This document shows, piece by piece, positions 1 through 8,400 of a stretch of 16,907 nucleotides of DNA. A program made the translations under genes and the position numbers. The notes under the pieces were generated by a model. That model worked only from the letters and a program-made list of their open reading frames with translations. It was not told where the DNA came from and searched no databases. The DNA comes from CAYRVX01 sp964642165 (GTDB lineage Bacteria > Planctomycetota > Phycisphaerae > SM23-33), in contig CAZXOC010000159.1 in assembly GCA_964642165.1 (NCBI GenBank), positions 1 through 16,907 of the forward strand, in the 5' to 3' direction. Each line of letters starts with the position of its first letter. Position 1 is the stretch's first letter.

Positions 1-136
1 CCGGGACGAAGAAGCCGATCAGCAGCGTTCGGAAGTAGACCCCCGGGGGAATCCCCGGCCGGCGGACGGCCGGGCGCGCGCCCGGACGCTCCGTCGCTGC
101 CGCCGCCGGTGATCCGCCGGCAGTACGTCTGATCAA
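1..136 (-). CDS. Possible N-terminus of a membrane protein, cut by the window edge
   Basis: From a TTG at 136-134 an open frame runs off the left edge. It reads as a short basic, Pro/Ala/Arg-rich stretch followed by a hydrophobic segment containing VYFRTLLIGFFVP, which looks like the beginning of a first membrane helix. Nearly all third positions are G or C, as in the confirmed genes of this window, which supports this frame. It would begin 8 bases after the stop of the Tat-signal protein upstream and so could share its transcript. No ATG or GTG lies in this frame, and the ribosome site is weak (AGAGGG about 14 bases upstream). The family cannot be recognised from so little sequence. It may also be plain intergenic DNA. 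Confidence 0.4.
   Translation of the reverse strand, partial: MIRRTAGGSPAAAATERPGARPAVRRPGIPPGVYFRTLLIGFFVP
54..74. other. Perfect 8-bp hairpin CCCGGCCG/CGGCCGGG
   Basis: Bases 54-61 and 67-74 are perfect reverse complements around a 5-base loop (GCGGA). It lies 71 bases past the stop of the minus-strand Tat-signal gene and has no T-run on either side. It could slow or end transcription, but it also falls inside the possible partial membrane-protein frame, where GC-rich codons alone can produce such a stem. Confidence 0.25.
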
Positions 137-144
137 CGACGCGA

Positions 145-1578
145 TCAGCCCTCTTCGATGATCTTCAGCCCCATCAGGTTGGCCAGGTGCCGCAGGGTCT
201 CCATGTGATCACCGTAGAACACCACTCGGTGCAGCAGGGTCATGGCGTCCTCCGTGTCCAACGCGCTGCTCCAGCCGGCCGCCATCCTGGACGCGTCGCG
301 GACCTCGGTGACGATCTGCGTCCGACAGCCGTGCACGGCCCTCTTGGGTACCTCGATGATCTTGCCCGTCGACGCGAGGATCGACTCCAGGTTGACCATC
401 TTCATGCGGGTGACGACCTGGCCGAGACGGTACTGCACCTCGGGGACGCAGCCGTCGCCTCGCACCTCGGAATGGCCTCGCAGGAGGTAGGGCGCCGGCT
501 TGCCGTCCGGGCCGTCCATCTTGAGCGGGGCCGTGCAGTGGGCAGTCCACAGGGCGTTCTTTGCGGTATCGAAGGTGGCGTTGCCCTGGAAGCCGGGACG
601 TTCGACGACGTACTGCATCAGGAGCATCGTCAGCAACGAGTCCATGTCTCCTTCGCAGGCCGCCGGAACGCCGCGGTCGCGGAGCCGGGCAAACGCCAGG
701 CAGGGGAATCCCCGCGACAGCCATCCCATGCACGTACCGATGGCCAGTCCGTCCACCTGCTGCTCCCGCACGAGCCGGTCCAGGGCGACGCTGACCCGGG
801 CCGCCTTGGCAATGTCCTGCTTGTCCGGCTCGACGATCTCCTTGGCGCCCTTGGTCCAGGCATCGATCTCGGCTTGAACGGCCTCGGCATCCACTTCCTG
901 GATCAGCTTGTCCATGTCCTTCAATTCGTACGCCACGACGTCGGCGCCGAAGCACTTCTTGATCTTGTCGGGCGAGCGGGCCGCCTTGGTGCCCCGGGCC
1001 GGAGGGAACAGCATGATCCGGGTCCGTCGCATCATGGGAATCGCTCGCAGCAGGCGCAACGCGCGCTCCAGTTCATCGTAGTCGCTGCTGGCCAACAGCG
1101 CAACGCGATGCCCCTTGCGGAGCCATCGCGGGGCGTACATCCAATCATGGCCGCTGGCGGGCAGTGAGAAGACGGCCAGCGGACGGCCCGCATCGAGCAC
1201 GGGGCCGATCACGCGCATCATGGCGAAGTTCTGCACATTGATCGCCAGGACCGGTGCGTCCGGTCCCGACCGGTCGAGCAGGGCCTTCGTCTGCTGGGGG
1301 CTGCGCGACTCGCCGATGAGCAATTCGATGTTCCCCAGCGCCTTTTCCGCTTCGGCAAGCCGCGTCTTCATGGCCGCGATCTGCTTGGAATCGGCGCCCC
1401 AATTGCGGTCTACCGGCTGCGGGTTGCCGGTGAACACAACGCAGATCCGCGACTTGTTGCGGGGCCGCGGCGGCGGCGCCTCGGCCGCCCGCGCGTGCGT
1501 CCACGGGGCCCCCGCGAGCATCAGCCCTCCTGCGACGCCCGCCCCCAGAAACTGTCTCCGCGTGCATTGTTCACACAT
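145..1578 (-). CDS. Tat-exported protein with L-fucose/arabinose isomerase-like fold
   Basis: This protein of 477 residues begins with a twin-arginine signal: TRRQFL at residues 6-11, a hydrophobic stretch, then a cleavage-like THARA at 27-31. The mature part resembles the L-fucose isomerase-like family. Residues 285-325 hold the typical core, ending in CEGDMDSLL (308-316). E309, with D311, H347 or H369, could be the metal and catalytic residues by analogy with that family; this is inference. Start choice: the frame is open up to 1692, but the earlier ATGs at 1692 and 1671 lie within the promoter at 1670-1699. The ATG at 1578 starts the Tat signal and has AAAGGG at a fair distance upstream. 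Cytoplasmic isomerases of this fold act on free aldoses or ketoses, so an exported copy is odd. Substrate and activity are unknown. It may be co-transcribed with the frame at 1-136. Confidence 0.8.
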   Translation of the reverse strand: MCEQCTRRQFLGAGVAGGLMLAGAPWTHARAAEAPPPRPRNKSRICVVFTGNPQPVDRNWGADSKQIAAMKTRLAEAEKALGNIELLIGESRSPQQTKALLDRSGPDAPVLAINVQNFAMMRVIGPVLDAGRPLAVFSLPASGHDWMYAPRWLRKGHRVALLASSDYDELERALRLLRAIPMMRRTRIMLFPPARGTKAARSPDKIKKCFGADVVAYELKDMDKLIQEVDAEAVQAEIDAWTKGAKEIVEPDKQDIAKAARVSVALDRLVREQQVDGLAIGTCMGWLSRGFPCLAFARLRDRGVPAACEGDMDSLLTMLLMQYVVERPGFQGNATFDTAKNALWTAHCTAPLKMDGPDGKPAPYLLRGHSEVRGDGCVPEVQYRLGQVVTRMKMVNLESILASTGKIIEVPKRAVHGCRTQIVTEVRDASRMAAGWSSALDTEDAMTLLHRVVFYGDHMETLRHLANLMGLKIIEEG

Positions 1579-1669
1579 GGTGACGCCCTTTCTGCAAAAC
1601 ACGACCGTCGAGTACCGGGTCCAGGCCTCCCGGGCACGCTGGGCCCACGCAAGCAGCCCGTGGCGCGTC

Positions 1670-1699
1670 ATTATCGTCCTCGGCCGACGCACCTGTCAA
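1670..1699 (-). promoter_or_regulatory. Sigma-70-type promoter for the Tat-signal protein
   Basis: On the minus strand, TTGACA (1699-1694) is a perfect -35 box, followed after 18 bases by GATAAT (1675-1670), one mismatch from the -10 consensus. Transcription would begin near 1663, leaving a leader of about 85 bases before the ATG at 1578. This promoter rules out translation from the ATGs at 1692 and 1671. Confidence 0.75.
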
Positions 1700-1723
1700 G
1701 AAAGACGATTGTTGCGGGTCCGA

Positions 1724-1768
1724 GCGTGTGCGACAGCTTCTCCTGCCAGGAAAAGCCGTCGCACACAC
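1724..1768. promoter_or_regulatory. Long imperfect inverted repeat, possible operator
   Basis: GTGTGCGAC (1726-1734) and GTCGCACAC (1758-1766) are perfect reverse complements. The symmetry continues inward with single mismatches: GCTT (1736-1739) pairs AAGC (1753-1756), and TCC (1741-1743) pairs GGA (1749-1751). The centre at 1746 is about 80 bases upstream of the expected transcription start of the Tat-signal gene and about 60 bases upstream of a -10-like TAGGAT (1807-1812) on the other strand. Neither side has a T-run, so a terminator is less likely than a protein-binding site shared by divergent promoters. Confidence 0.45.
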
Positions 1769-1864
1769 CTGTGGGCTTGGGCACGATTTGCCTTGGGCGG
1801 GCGCGCTAGGATGTGTAGACTGAGCGTTTCATGCTCCGCAGCAGTTGATGCCGGAAATGGCCAC

Positions 1865-1958
1865 ATGGTCGGACGGTCCCTGACAACCTGCCTTGTCCTC
1901 TTGAGCCACCTGGCCGGTGCGGCGCCGGGCCTGAAGGGCTTCGCCCTCTGCTTTGGTC
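1865..1958 (+). CDS. Possible secreted-protein N-terminus, truncated by assembly gap
   Basis: The frame from ATG 1865 reads as a good signal peptide: MVGRSLTT, a hydrophobic core (CLVLLSHL), then an AGA-A cleavage-like site, followed by GLKGFALCFG at the gap edge. About three quarters of its third positions are G or C. A -10-like TAGGAT sits at 1807-1812, but there is no -35 box at standard spacing, and the ribosome site (GGAAATGG) is poor. A competing ATG at 1849 opens a frame of only 11 codons. Only 31 codons are visible, so no family can be named. The frame stays open to 2152 only if the gap is taken as exactly 100 bases, which it almost certainly is not. Confidence 0.3.
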
Positions 1959-2058
1959 NNNNNNNNNNNNNNNNNNNNNNNNNNNNNNNNNNNNNNNNNN
2001 NNNNNNNNNNNNNNNNNNNNNNNNNNNNNNNNNNNNNNNNNNNNNNNNNNNNNNNNNN
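1959..2058. other. Assembly gap (100 N)
   Basis: Exactly 100 undetermined bases, the size normally used for a scaffold gap of unknown length. It lies within the otherwise gene-poor stretch 1579-2247, between the divergent Tat-signal gene and the metal efflux operon. Missing sequence could include the rest of the possible secreted protein, a metal-responsive regulator, or the operon promoter. Adjacency of the genes on either side rests on the scaffold join. Confidence 0.97.
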
Positions 2059-2156
2059 CGGCGGGCCGCCCGGGCCACCCGCAGCCCATCCCCCACAACC
2101 CCATCTCCACCACCGTTCTGCTGATCTGATCCCGCGCTCGCTTCCTTCCTGAGTGC

Positions 2157-2218
2157 GGGCGTTCGTCGCCCTGAGCTGCGCGTTCTGCGCGGCCTCCTCA
2201 TGTGTGGGAGATCCCCAC
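2157..2218 (+). promoter_or_regulatory. Upstream region of efflux operon with two small inverted repeats
   Basis: Bases 2059-2247 between the gap and the first efflux gene show no convincing coding frame. Two short stems are visible: GGGCG/CGCCC (2157-2161 and 2167-2171, 5-base loop) and GTGGG/CCCAC (2204-2208 and 2214-2218, loop AGATC). The second is centred 37 bases before the ATG at 2248, a plausible place for an operator or leader hairpin. I found no clear -35/-10 pair here, so the promoter may be degenerate or lie within the gap. Confidence 0.25.
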
Positions 2219-2247
2219 GGTGGGTCCCCGAGCCATAGGAGCAGGCC

Positions 2248-3672
2248 ATGTTCTCCAGGTGGATCTGTACCAAGACGTGCATCTTGACCGCCCTGCTGGC
2301 CGGCTGCGGCCGACCGGAGTGGGGGCCGTCGCTCCCGCAGCGCCGTCCGCTGGGCGCGGAGTACGTTGCGATCGGCGCGGCGGAGCGCCCCCACGGCGTG
2401 CCTCCCGCCGGCGTCGCCGCGAGGATTCCCGTCGAGCCCACGGACCAGTTGACGCTGCGGACGGCGCTGGCATTGGCGCTGGCGCGGAACCCGGAGCTGG
2501 CGAGCTTCGGCTGGTCGGTGCGGGAGGCGGAGGCCCAACGCCTCCAGGCGGGTCTGCTGCCCAATCCGGAGCTGGAAGCGGAGTTCGAGAACTTCGGCGG
2601 TTCGGGCGAGTTCCGCGGCACTCGGGCCCTCGAGACGACGATCGCCCTGGGGCAGCTCATCGAGTTGGGCAGCAAGCGCGAGAAGCGGATGCGGCTGGCG
2701 GACCAGGAGGCCAAGCTGGCCGGCTGGGACTACGAGGCCAAGAGGCTGCAGGTCCTGACGGATGTGGCGAAGCAGTTCGCCGGGGTCCTCGCGCTCCAGG
2801 AGAAGCTCGAACTGGCCCGGGAGGGGTCGGACCTTGCCCAGGAGGCTTTGGACGTGGTGGGCAAGCAGGTGGACGCGGGCAAGGCCGCGCCGCCCGAGAG
2901 CCAGAGGGCCCGTGTGGAAGTCGCTTCGGCCCGGATCGGGGTGGCCCGCGCCGAGCGCGAGCTGGCCGCGGCCCGGCACAGGCTGGCGGCGACGTGGGGC
3001 GCTCAAGCGCCCGCGTTCGCTCGCGCCGTCGGGCGCCTCGAGGAGCTTGTCGTTCCCCCGTCTCGGGACGTGCTGGCGCCGAAACTCGCGCAGAACCCGG
3101 ACGTGGCCCGCTGGGAGACGGAACGCGCCCGGCGACGTGCCTCTCTCGCCCTGGAGCAGGCCCGGGCCGTGCCCGACGTGAAGCTGGGCGTGGGCTACCG
3201 TCACTTCCGCGAGACGGAGGACAACGACAGGGCGCTCCTCATGACGGTCGGCGTTCCCCTGCCCCTCTTCGACCGGAACCAGGGGGGCATTCGCAAGGCG
3301 CGGATGTCGCTGCTCAAGGCGAAGGCCGAGCAGCAAGCCGCCCGGGTCAAGGCCCGCGCCGACTTCGAGGAAGCCTACCAGGCCCTGGCCGGTGCCCATG
3401 CCGAGGCCGTGTCGCTCCGCGAGGAGGTCCTGCCCGCGGCCCGGCGAACCTACCAGGTCGCGCGCGAGTCGTTCCGCCAGGGCAAGAGCGGCTACCTCGG
3501 CCTGCTGGACGCCCAGCGAACGCTGATCGAGGCGAAGGCGCAGTTCGTCGAGGCATTGGCCTCGTATCACCAGGCCGTCGTGACCGTGGAGGGCCTGATC
3601 GGCGAGGCCATCCATCCCTCGGACCAGACCAAGCCAGAAGCAAAGGACAAGACCCATGAATCGCAAGAGTAG
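2248..3672 (+). CDS. Outer-membrane efflux lipoprotein, TolC family (CzcC/CusC-like)
   Basis: This is the outer-membrane channel of a three-part heavy-metal efflux system, 474 residues. It has a lipoprotein signal with lipobox LAGC and lipid-bearing Cys20. Two outer-membrane-efflux-protein repeats follow. The first opens with LTLRTALALALARNPEL and continues into long Ala/Glu/Arg-rich helices (about residues 70-250). The second starts around residue 270 and carries the strand-forming VGVPLPLFDRNQGGI typical of CzcC-like proteins. Length fits the family. The ATG at 2248 has AGGAG 6 bases upstream. It is the first visible gene of the operon, and its last 17 bases overlap the adaptor gene in another frame, so the two are probably translationally coupled. 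The metal cannot be told from this subunit. Confidence 0.9.
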   Translation: MFSRWICTKTCILTALLAGCGRPEWGPSLPQRRPLGAEYVAIGAAERPHGVPPAGVAARIPVEPTDQLTLRTALALALARNPELASFGWSVREAEAQRLQAGLLPNPELEAEFENFGGSGEFRGTRALETTIALGQLIELGSKREKRMRLADQEAKLAGWDYEAKRLQVLTDVAKQFAGVLALQEKLELAREGSDLAQEALDVVGKQVDAGKAAPPESQRARVEVASARIGVARAERELAAARHRLAATWGAQAPAFARAVGRLEELVVPPSRDVLAPKLAQNPDVARWETERARRRASLALEQARAVPDVKLGVGYRHFRETEDNDRALLMTVGVPLPLFDRNQGGIRKARMSLLKAKAEQQAARVKARADFEEAYQALAGAHAEAVSLREEVLPAARRTYQVARESFRQGKSGYLGLLDAQRTLIEAKAQFVEALASYHQAVVTVEGLIGEAIHPSDQTKPEAKDKTHESQE

Positions 3673-5416
3673 CGTTGTCGTGCTTGCCTCCGTCGTCGCG
3701 GGCCTCGTGCTGACGGGCGTCGGTGCGTGGCAGTTCGGGCTGCCGTCGACCGGTCGCCTCTGGGCCCAGGCCCCGGGCGGCGAGCACAGCCGGCAGGACG
3801 AGGAGGACCACGAAGGCCACGATGCCCCCAGCCATGGGCAAGCCGAACCCCACGACCACGACGACGACGATCATGACGCGCCCGACGGGGCTGCCGAACA
3901 TGCCGGCCATGAGGAGGGCGAAGGCCCCGAGGACCACGGCCACGAAGAAGAGCCGCAGGATGCGCACCAGCACGGGGATGCCGCGCACGAGGAGGACTTG
4001 GGCGCGGTCAAGCTGACGCCGTCGCAGATGCGGAAGGCGGGCGTCGCGCTGGCGGTGGCCGGTCCCGGGACCATCGACAGGACGGTCCGGGTGCCGGGGG
4101 AGATCGTCATCAACGCCGACACCGCGGCGCACATCGTCCCCCCGGCCGGGGGCGTCGTGCGGGCCGTGATGGTCAAGGTCGGGGACCGCGTCGAGGCCGG
4201 GGACGTGATGGCCGTCCTGGAGAGCGCCGTGCTCGGCGAGGCGAAGACGCAGTACCTCGCCCAGTGGAACGAGCTGAGCTGCTGCGGGATTGACCTGGCC
4301 CGCGCCGAGGCGCTGCACGGCAGCACGCGGAAGCTGCTGGACGTGCTCGCGAAGTCGCCGACGCTCGATGAGCTGCGCGAGTTGACGTTCACGGACGTGG
4401 GCCAGGGGCACAGCAAGCTGATCGCAGCGTACGCGGAGGTGGTCTTCGCCGAGGCGGAATACGATCGAGAGAAGAAGCTCGTCGAGCAGAACATCTCGCG
4501 CAAGGCGGACCTGCTGACCGCGGAGAACGCCTACAAGAAGGCCTTCGCCGCCCTCGTCGCGACGCGAGGCGAGCTCGCCTTCGGGACGCGGCGAGCCCTG
4601 CTGGAGGCGCAGCGCTCTCGCCAGAACACCGAACTGCAACTGCGCGCCGCCGACCGGAAACTGCACCTGCTGGGCCTGTCCGCCGCGGACGTCGCCTCCC
4701 TCCGTCGTGCTCTCAGCGGGGATGGCTCCTGCGGCGCGGATTGCAGCGACCCCAACTGCGCGACGTGCAAGGCCGGCCGGGCGACGACCGGGAAAGCACA
4801 CAACCACGCCCTGGAAGAACAGCTCGGCCTGTATTCGGTTCGGGCTCCATTCCGCGGGACGGTCATCGAGAAGCATATCACGCTCGGGGAGAAACTCGCG
4901 GACGACGCCGACGTGTTCACCATCGCGGACATGAGCACCGTGTGGGTGGACCTCAGCGTCTACCAGAAGGACCTGCCGAGCGTTCGGCGGGGCCAGGCGG
5001 TGCGGATCATCGTCGGCTCGGGCGCGCCCGACGCCCAAGGGAAGATCGCCTTCGTCTCGCCGGTTGTGGACGAGAACACCCGCACCTGCACCGCGCGCGT
5101 CGTGCTGCCCAACCCGGACGGAAGCCTGCGGCCGGGGCTGTTCATCACGGCCGAGCTGGACGCGGGGCAGACCCGCGCTGCCGTGCTCGTGCCCAAGGAG
5201 GCGGTCCAGCGCATCGGGGAGGAACGGGTCGTGTTCGTGCCCACAGCCGCGGGGTTTGTGCCCAAGCCCGTGGCGCTCGGGCGGCAATCGCGCACGCACG
5301 CAGAGGTCATCTCCGGGCTGTCCGCCGGGGACCGGTACGTTGCCGGGGGCGCCTTCGAGCTGAAGGCCAAGCTCGTCACGAGCGGCCTGGGCGCCCACGC
5401 AGGCCACGGGCACTGA
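3656..5416 (+). CDS. Periplasmic adaptor of heavy-metal RND efflux pump (CzcB/CusB-like)
   Basis: This membrane-fusion protein of 586 residues links the inner-membrane pump to the outer channel. An N-terminal hydrophobic anchor (about 6-24) is followed by a metal-binding-type region at 44-111 with 14 His and many Asp/Glu. A barrel-sandwich half (about 140-190, with VPPAGGVVRAVMVKVGDRVEAGD) leads into a long helical hairpin (about 200-345). The second half begins near 395 with YSVRAPFRGTVIEKHI and continues into beta-barrel and membrane-proximal parts (MSTVWVDLSVYQKDL, DENTRTCTARVVLPNP, GLFITAELDAG). Between hairpin and second half sits an insert with C359, C363, C368 and C371, and the C-terminus ends HAGHGH. 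The protein is longer than plain CzcB/CusB because of these additions, which suggest periplasmic metal capture. The start overlaps the channel gene by 17 bases. Confidence 0.9.
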   Translation: MNRKSSVVVLASVVAGLVLTGVGAWQFGLPSTGRLWAQAPGGEHSRQDEEDHEGHDAPSHGQAEPHDHDDDDHDAPDGAAEHAGHEEGEGPEDHGHEEEPQDAHQHGDAAHEEDLGAVKLTPSQMRKAGVALAVAGPGTIDRTVRVPGEIVINADTAAHIVPPAGGVVRAVMVKVGDRVEAGDVMAVLESAVLGEAKTQYLAQWNELSCCGIDLARAEALHGSTRKLLDVLAKSPTLDELRELTFTDVGQGHSKLIAAYAEVVFAEAEYDREKKLVEQNISRKADLLTAENAYKKAFAALVATRGELAFGTRRALLEAQRSRQNTELQLRAADRKLHLLGLSAADVASLRRALSGDGSCGADCSDPNCATCKAGRATTGKAHNHALEEQLGLYSVRAPFRGTVIEKHITLGEKLADDADVFTIADMSTVWVDLSVYQKDLPSVRRGQAVRIIVGSGAPDAQGKIAFVSPVVDENTRTCTARVVLPNPDGSLRPGLFITAELDAGQTRAAVLVPKEAVQRIGEERVVFVPTAAGFVPKPVALGRQSRTHAEVISGLSAGDRYVAGGAFELKAKLVTSGLGAHAGHGH

Positions 5417-5456
5417 GCGGGGCTCGTCACAGCCGAACTTACGGAAGGAAACGGTC

Positions 5457-8400
5457 ATGAAGGATCGGCCGGGACTGGAAGACAGACTGATCGACACGTC
5501 CCTGCGAACGCACGGGCTCGTCACGATCGCCATCCTGGGCGTGATCGGCTACGGCATCTACGAGTACACGCAGATGCCGGTCGACGCCTTCCCCGACATC
5601 TCGCCCATCATGGTGCCGGTGTTCGCCGAGGCGCACGGCATGGCCCCGGAGGAGATCGAGCGCCTGATCACCTACCCGATCGAGACGGCCATGAACGGCC
5701 TGCCGGGCGTGACGCAGATCAAGTCCACCTCGGCGTTCGGCATGGCTGTCGTGTACGTCTACTTCGAGGAAGACACGGACATCTACTTCGCCAGGCGGCT
5801 CGTAGGCGAGCGACTGGCCGCCGCGATGTCCGACCTGCCCGAGATGCACGACCCGCCCACGCTCGGGCCGATCTCCACCGGGCTGGGGCAGATCTTCATC
5901 TACTACCTGACCGCCGAGGAGGGCATCCACACCGACGGCAAGGAGACCGACACCTACCTGCGAGAGCTGAACGACTGGGTCGTCAAGCAGCAGCTCCAGA
6001 GCGTCCCGGGCGTCACCGACGTGCTCTCCGTCGGCGGCCACGTGCTGCAATACCAGATCCGCGTGGACCCCTACGCGCTGCGGAAGTACGACCTGACGCT
6101 GGCCGAGCTGGTCGAGGCCGTCCAGAGCAACAACCGGAACGTGGGGGGGCAGTTCCTCGTGATCGGCTCGGAGGAGCACCTCGTCCGCGGGCTGGGCCTG
6201 CTGAAGGACCTCGAGGGCATCCGCAACGTGCCGCTGAAGGTCGTCGACGGGACGGCGGTGCGCGTGGGCGACGTCGCGGAGGTCGCCTACGGCAAGGAGA
6301 TCCGGCGCGGCGTGGTCAGCCGGGACGGCAAGGAGGAAGTCGTCTCCGGCATGGTGCTGAAGCTCTACGGCGAGAACACGTCGGAGGTCATCGACCTGCT
6401 CTACCAGAAGGTCGCCGAGGTGCAGAAGTCCCTGCCCAAGGGGGTGAAGCTCGTGGCCTATTACGAGCAGGCCGAGCTCGTCGCGGAAGCTACCTGGACC
6501 GTCAAGAAGGCGCTGCTGATCGGGGCGGCCCTGGTCGTCCTGACGCTGACGGTGTTCCTGGGCAACCTGCGAACGGCGTTCATCGTGGCGCTGTCCCTGC
6601 CGATCTGCACGTTGATCGCGGTGATCTTCATGGGCCGCTACCACGTGTCGGCCAATCTGATGTCGCTCGGGGGGATCGCCATCGCCATCGGCATGCTGGG
6701 CGACGGGGCGGTCGTGATGGTGGAGAACATCTACCGCCACCTGGGCAAGGCCGGAAACGCCGGGCGCAGCAAGCTCCAGGTCGTGCACGAAGCGGCCCGG
6801 GAGGTGGCCCGGCCGATCGTGTTCTCCATCAGCATCATCATCCTCGTCTTCCTGCCGATCTTCGCCCTGGAGGGGGTCGAGGGGAAGATGTTCCGCCCGC
6901 TGGCGTTCACGATCTGCTTCGCGCTGCTGGGCTCGATGGCCACGGCCCTGATCGCCGCGCCGGTGCTCTCGATGTACCTGCTGAAGCTCAGGGAGCGTCG
7001 CGAGTTCGTGCTGCTGAGGGCGTTGAAGGCGATCTACCGGCCGCTGTTGGCCTGGGCGATCCGCCTGCGCCTCCCGGTGGCGCTGTTGGCCCTGGCCGGG
7101 TTCATCGCGGCCCTTCTGGTCCTCCCGCACATCGGCACGGAGTTCGTGCCCACGCTGGAGGAAGGCTCCGTCCTCATCGGCGTGACGATGGCGCCGTCGA
7201 TCTCGCTGGAGAAGGCCACCGAGACGGTCGTCAAGCTCGAGCGGGAGATCATGAAGTACGGGGAGGTGAAGGAGGTCGTCTCCCGCATCGGCCGGCCCGA
7301 GGCGGGCAGTCATCCGCACCCCGTCAACTACGCGGAGGTCCACATCGAGCTGAGGGACCGGGGCGAGTGGCCCACCTACCGGACGAAGGCGGACCTCGTC
7401 GCGGCGCTCAACGAGAGGCTCTCCGAGTACCCCGGCGTACAGCTCAACTTCACCCAGCCGATCCAGAACGCCTTCGACGAGCTGCTGAGTGGGACGAAGG
7501 CCCAGCTCGCCATCAAGGTGAAGAGCATGTACGGCGGGGACCTGGAGGGGCTCCGCGAGCAGGCCGACCGCATCAGCGCCGCCATCGAGAACGTCGAAGG
7601 CCTGGTGGACCTGTCGGTCGAGCAGAGCTTCGGCCAGCCGCAGGTGCAGATCGTCGCCGACCGTGCGCAGTGCTCCCGTCACGGCGTCGCCGTCAGCAGC
7701 ATCATGGAGATCGTCGAGTTGGCGATCGGCGGGGAGGTGATCGACAGCCTGTACCTGCACACGCGACGGTTCGGCATCCACGTGCGATTCCAGGAGCCGT
7801 ACCGTGCGGACGTCGAGGCCATCCGGAACATCTGGGTCCCGACGGACAGCGGCGCACGGATCCCCTTGTCGCAAGTCGCCGAGGTCAAGCAGATCACCGG
7901 CCCGATCCAGATCAACCGGGAGAGGAACCAGCGCCGCTGGGTGGTCCAGGCCAACGTCCGCGGGCGGGACCTGGGCAGTGTGTTCCGGGACGTGCGCCGG
8001 GCGATCGAGGACAAGGTGAAGCTGCCCCCGGGCTACTTCGTGGAGTACGGCGGGCAGTTCGAGAACCAGCAGCGGGCGATGGCCCGGCTGTCCATCATCG
8101 TGCCCATCGTCATCGCGGGCGTGTTCCTGATGCTCTGGATGACCTTCGGATCGCCCCGGCACGCGCTGATCATCCTGATCAACGTGCCCCTGGCGCTCAT
8201 CGGCGGGGTCTTCGGCCTGCTGGTGACGGGGGAGTACCTGTCGGTGCCGGCCTCGGTGGGATTCATCGCCTTGTTCGGCATCGCCGTGCAGAACGGCCTG
8301 GTGCTGGTGGGCACGATCCGCCAACTCCGCCAACGGGGAATGGAGCTTGCCCAGGCGCTCATCGAGGGCGGCTTGCTCCGTCTGCGACCCGTGTTGATGA

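Noticed and set aside
1579..1692. Extended N-terminus of the Tat-signal protein (starts at 1692 or 1671)
   Set aside because: These codons lie in the TTGACA-18-GATAAT promoter and precede the Tat motif by an atypical stretch.
1115..2152. Open frames on both strands running through the run of N
   Set aside because: Continuity through undetermined bases is meaningless, and the parts outside overlap the Tat-signal gene or the channel gene in other frames.
3784..3990. Simple DNA repeat in the His/Asp-rich part of the adaptor gene
   Set aside because: The GAC/CAC/GAG-rich DNA follows from the amino-acid bias; there are no regular repeat units or CRISPR-like spacers.
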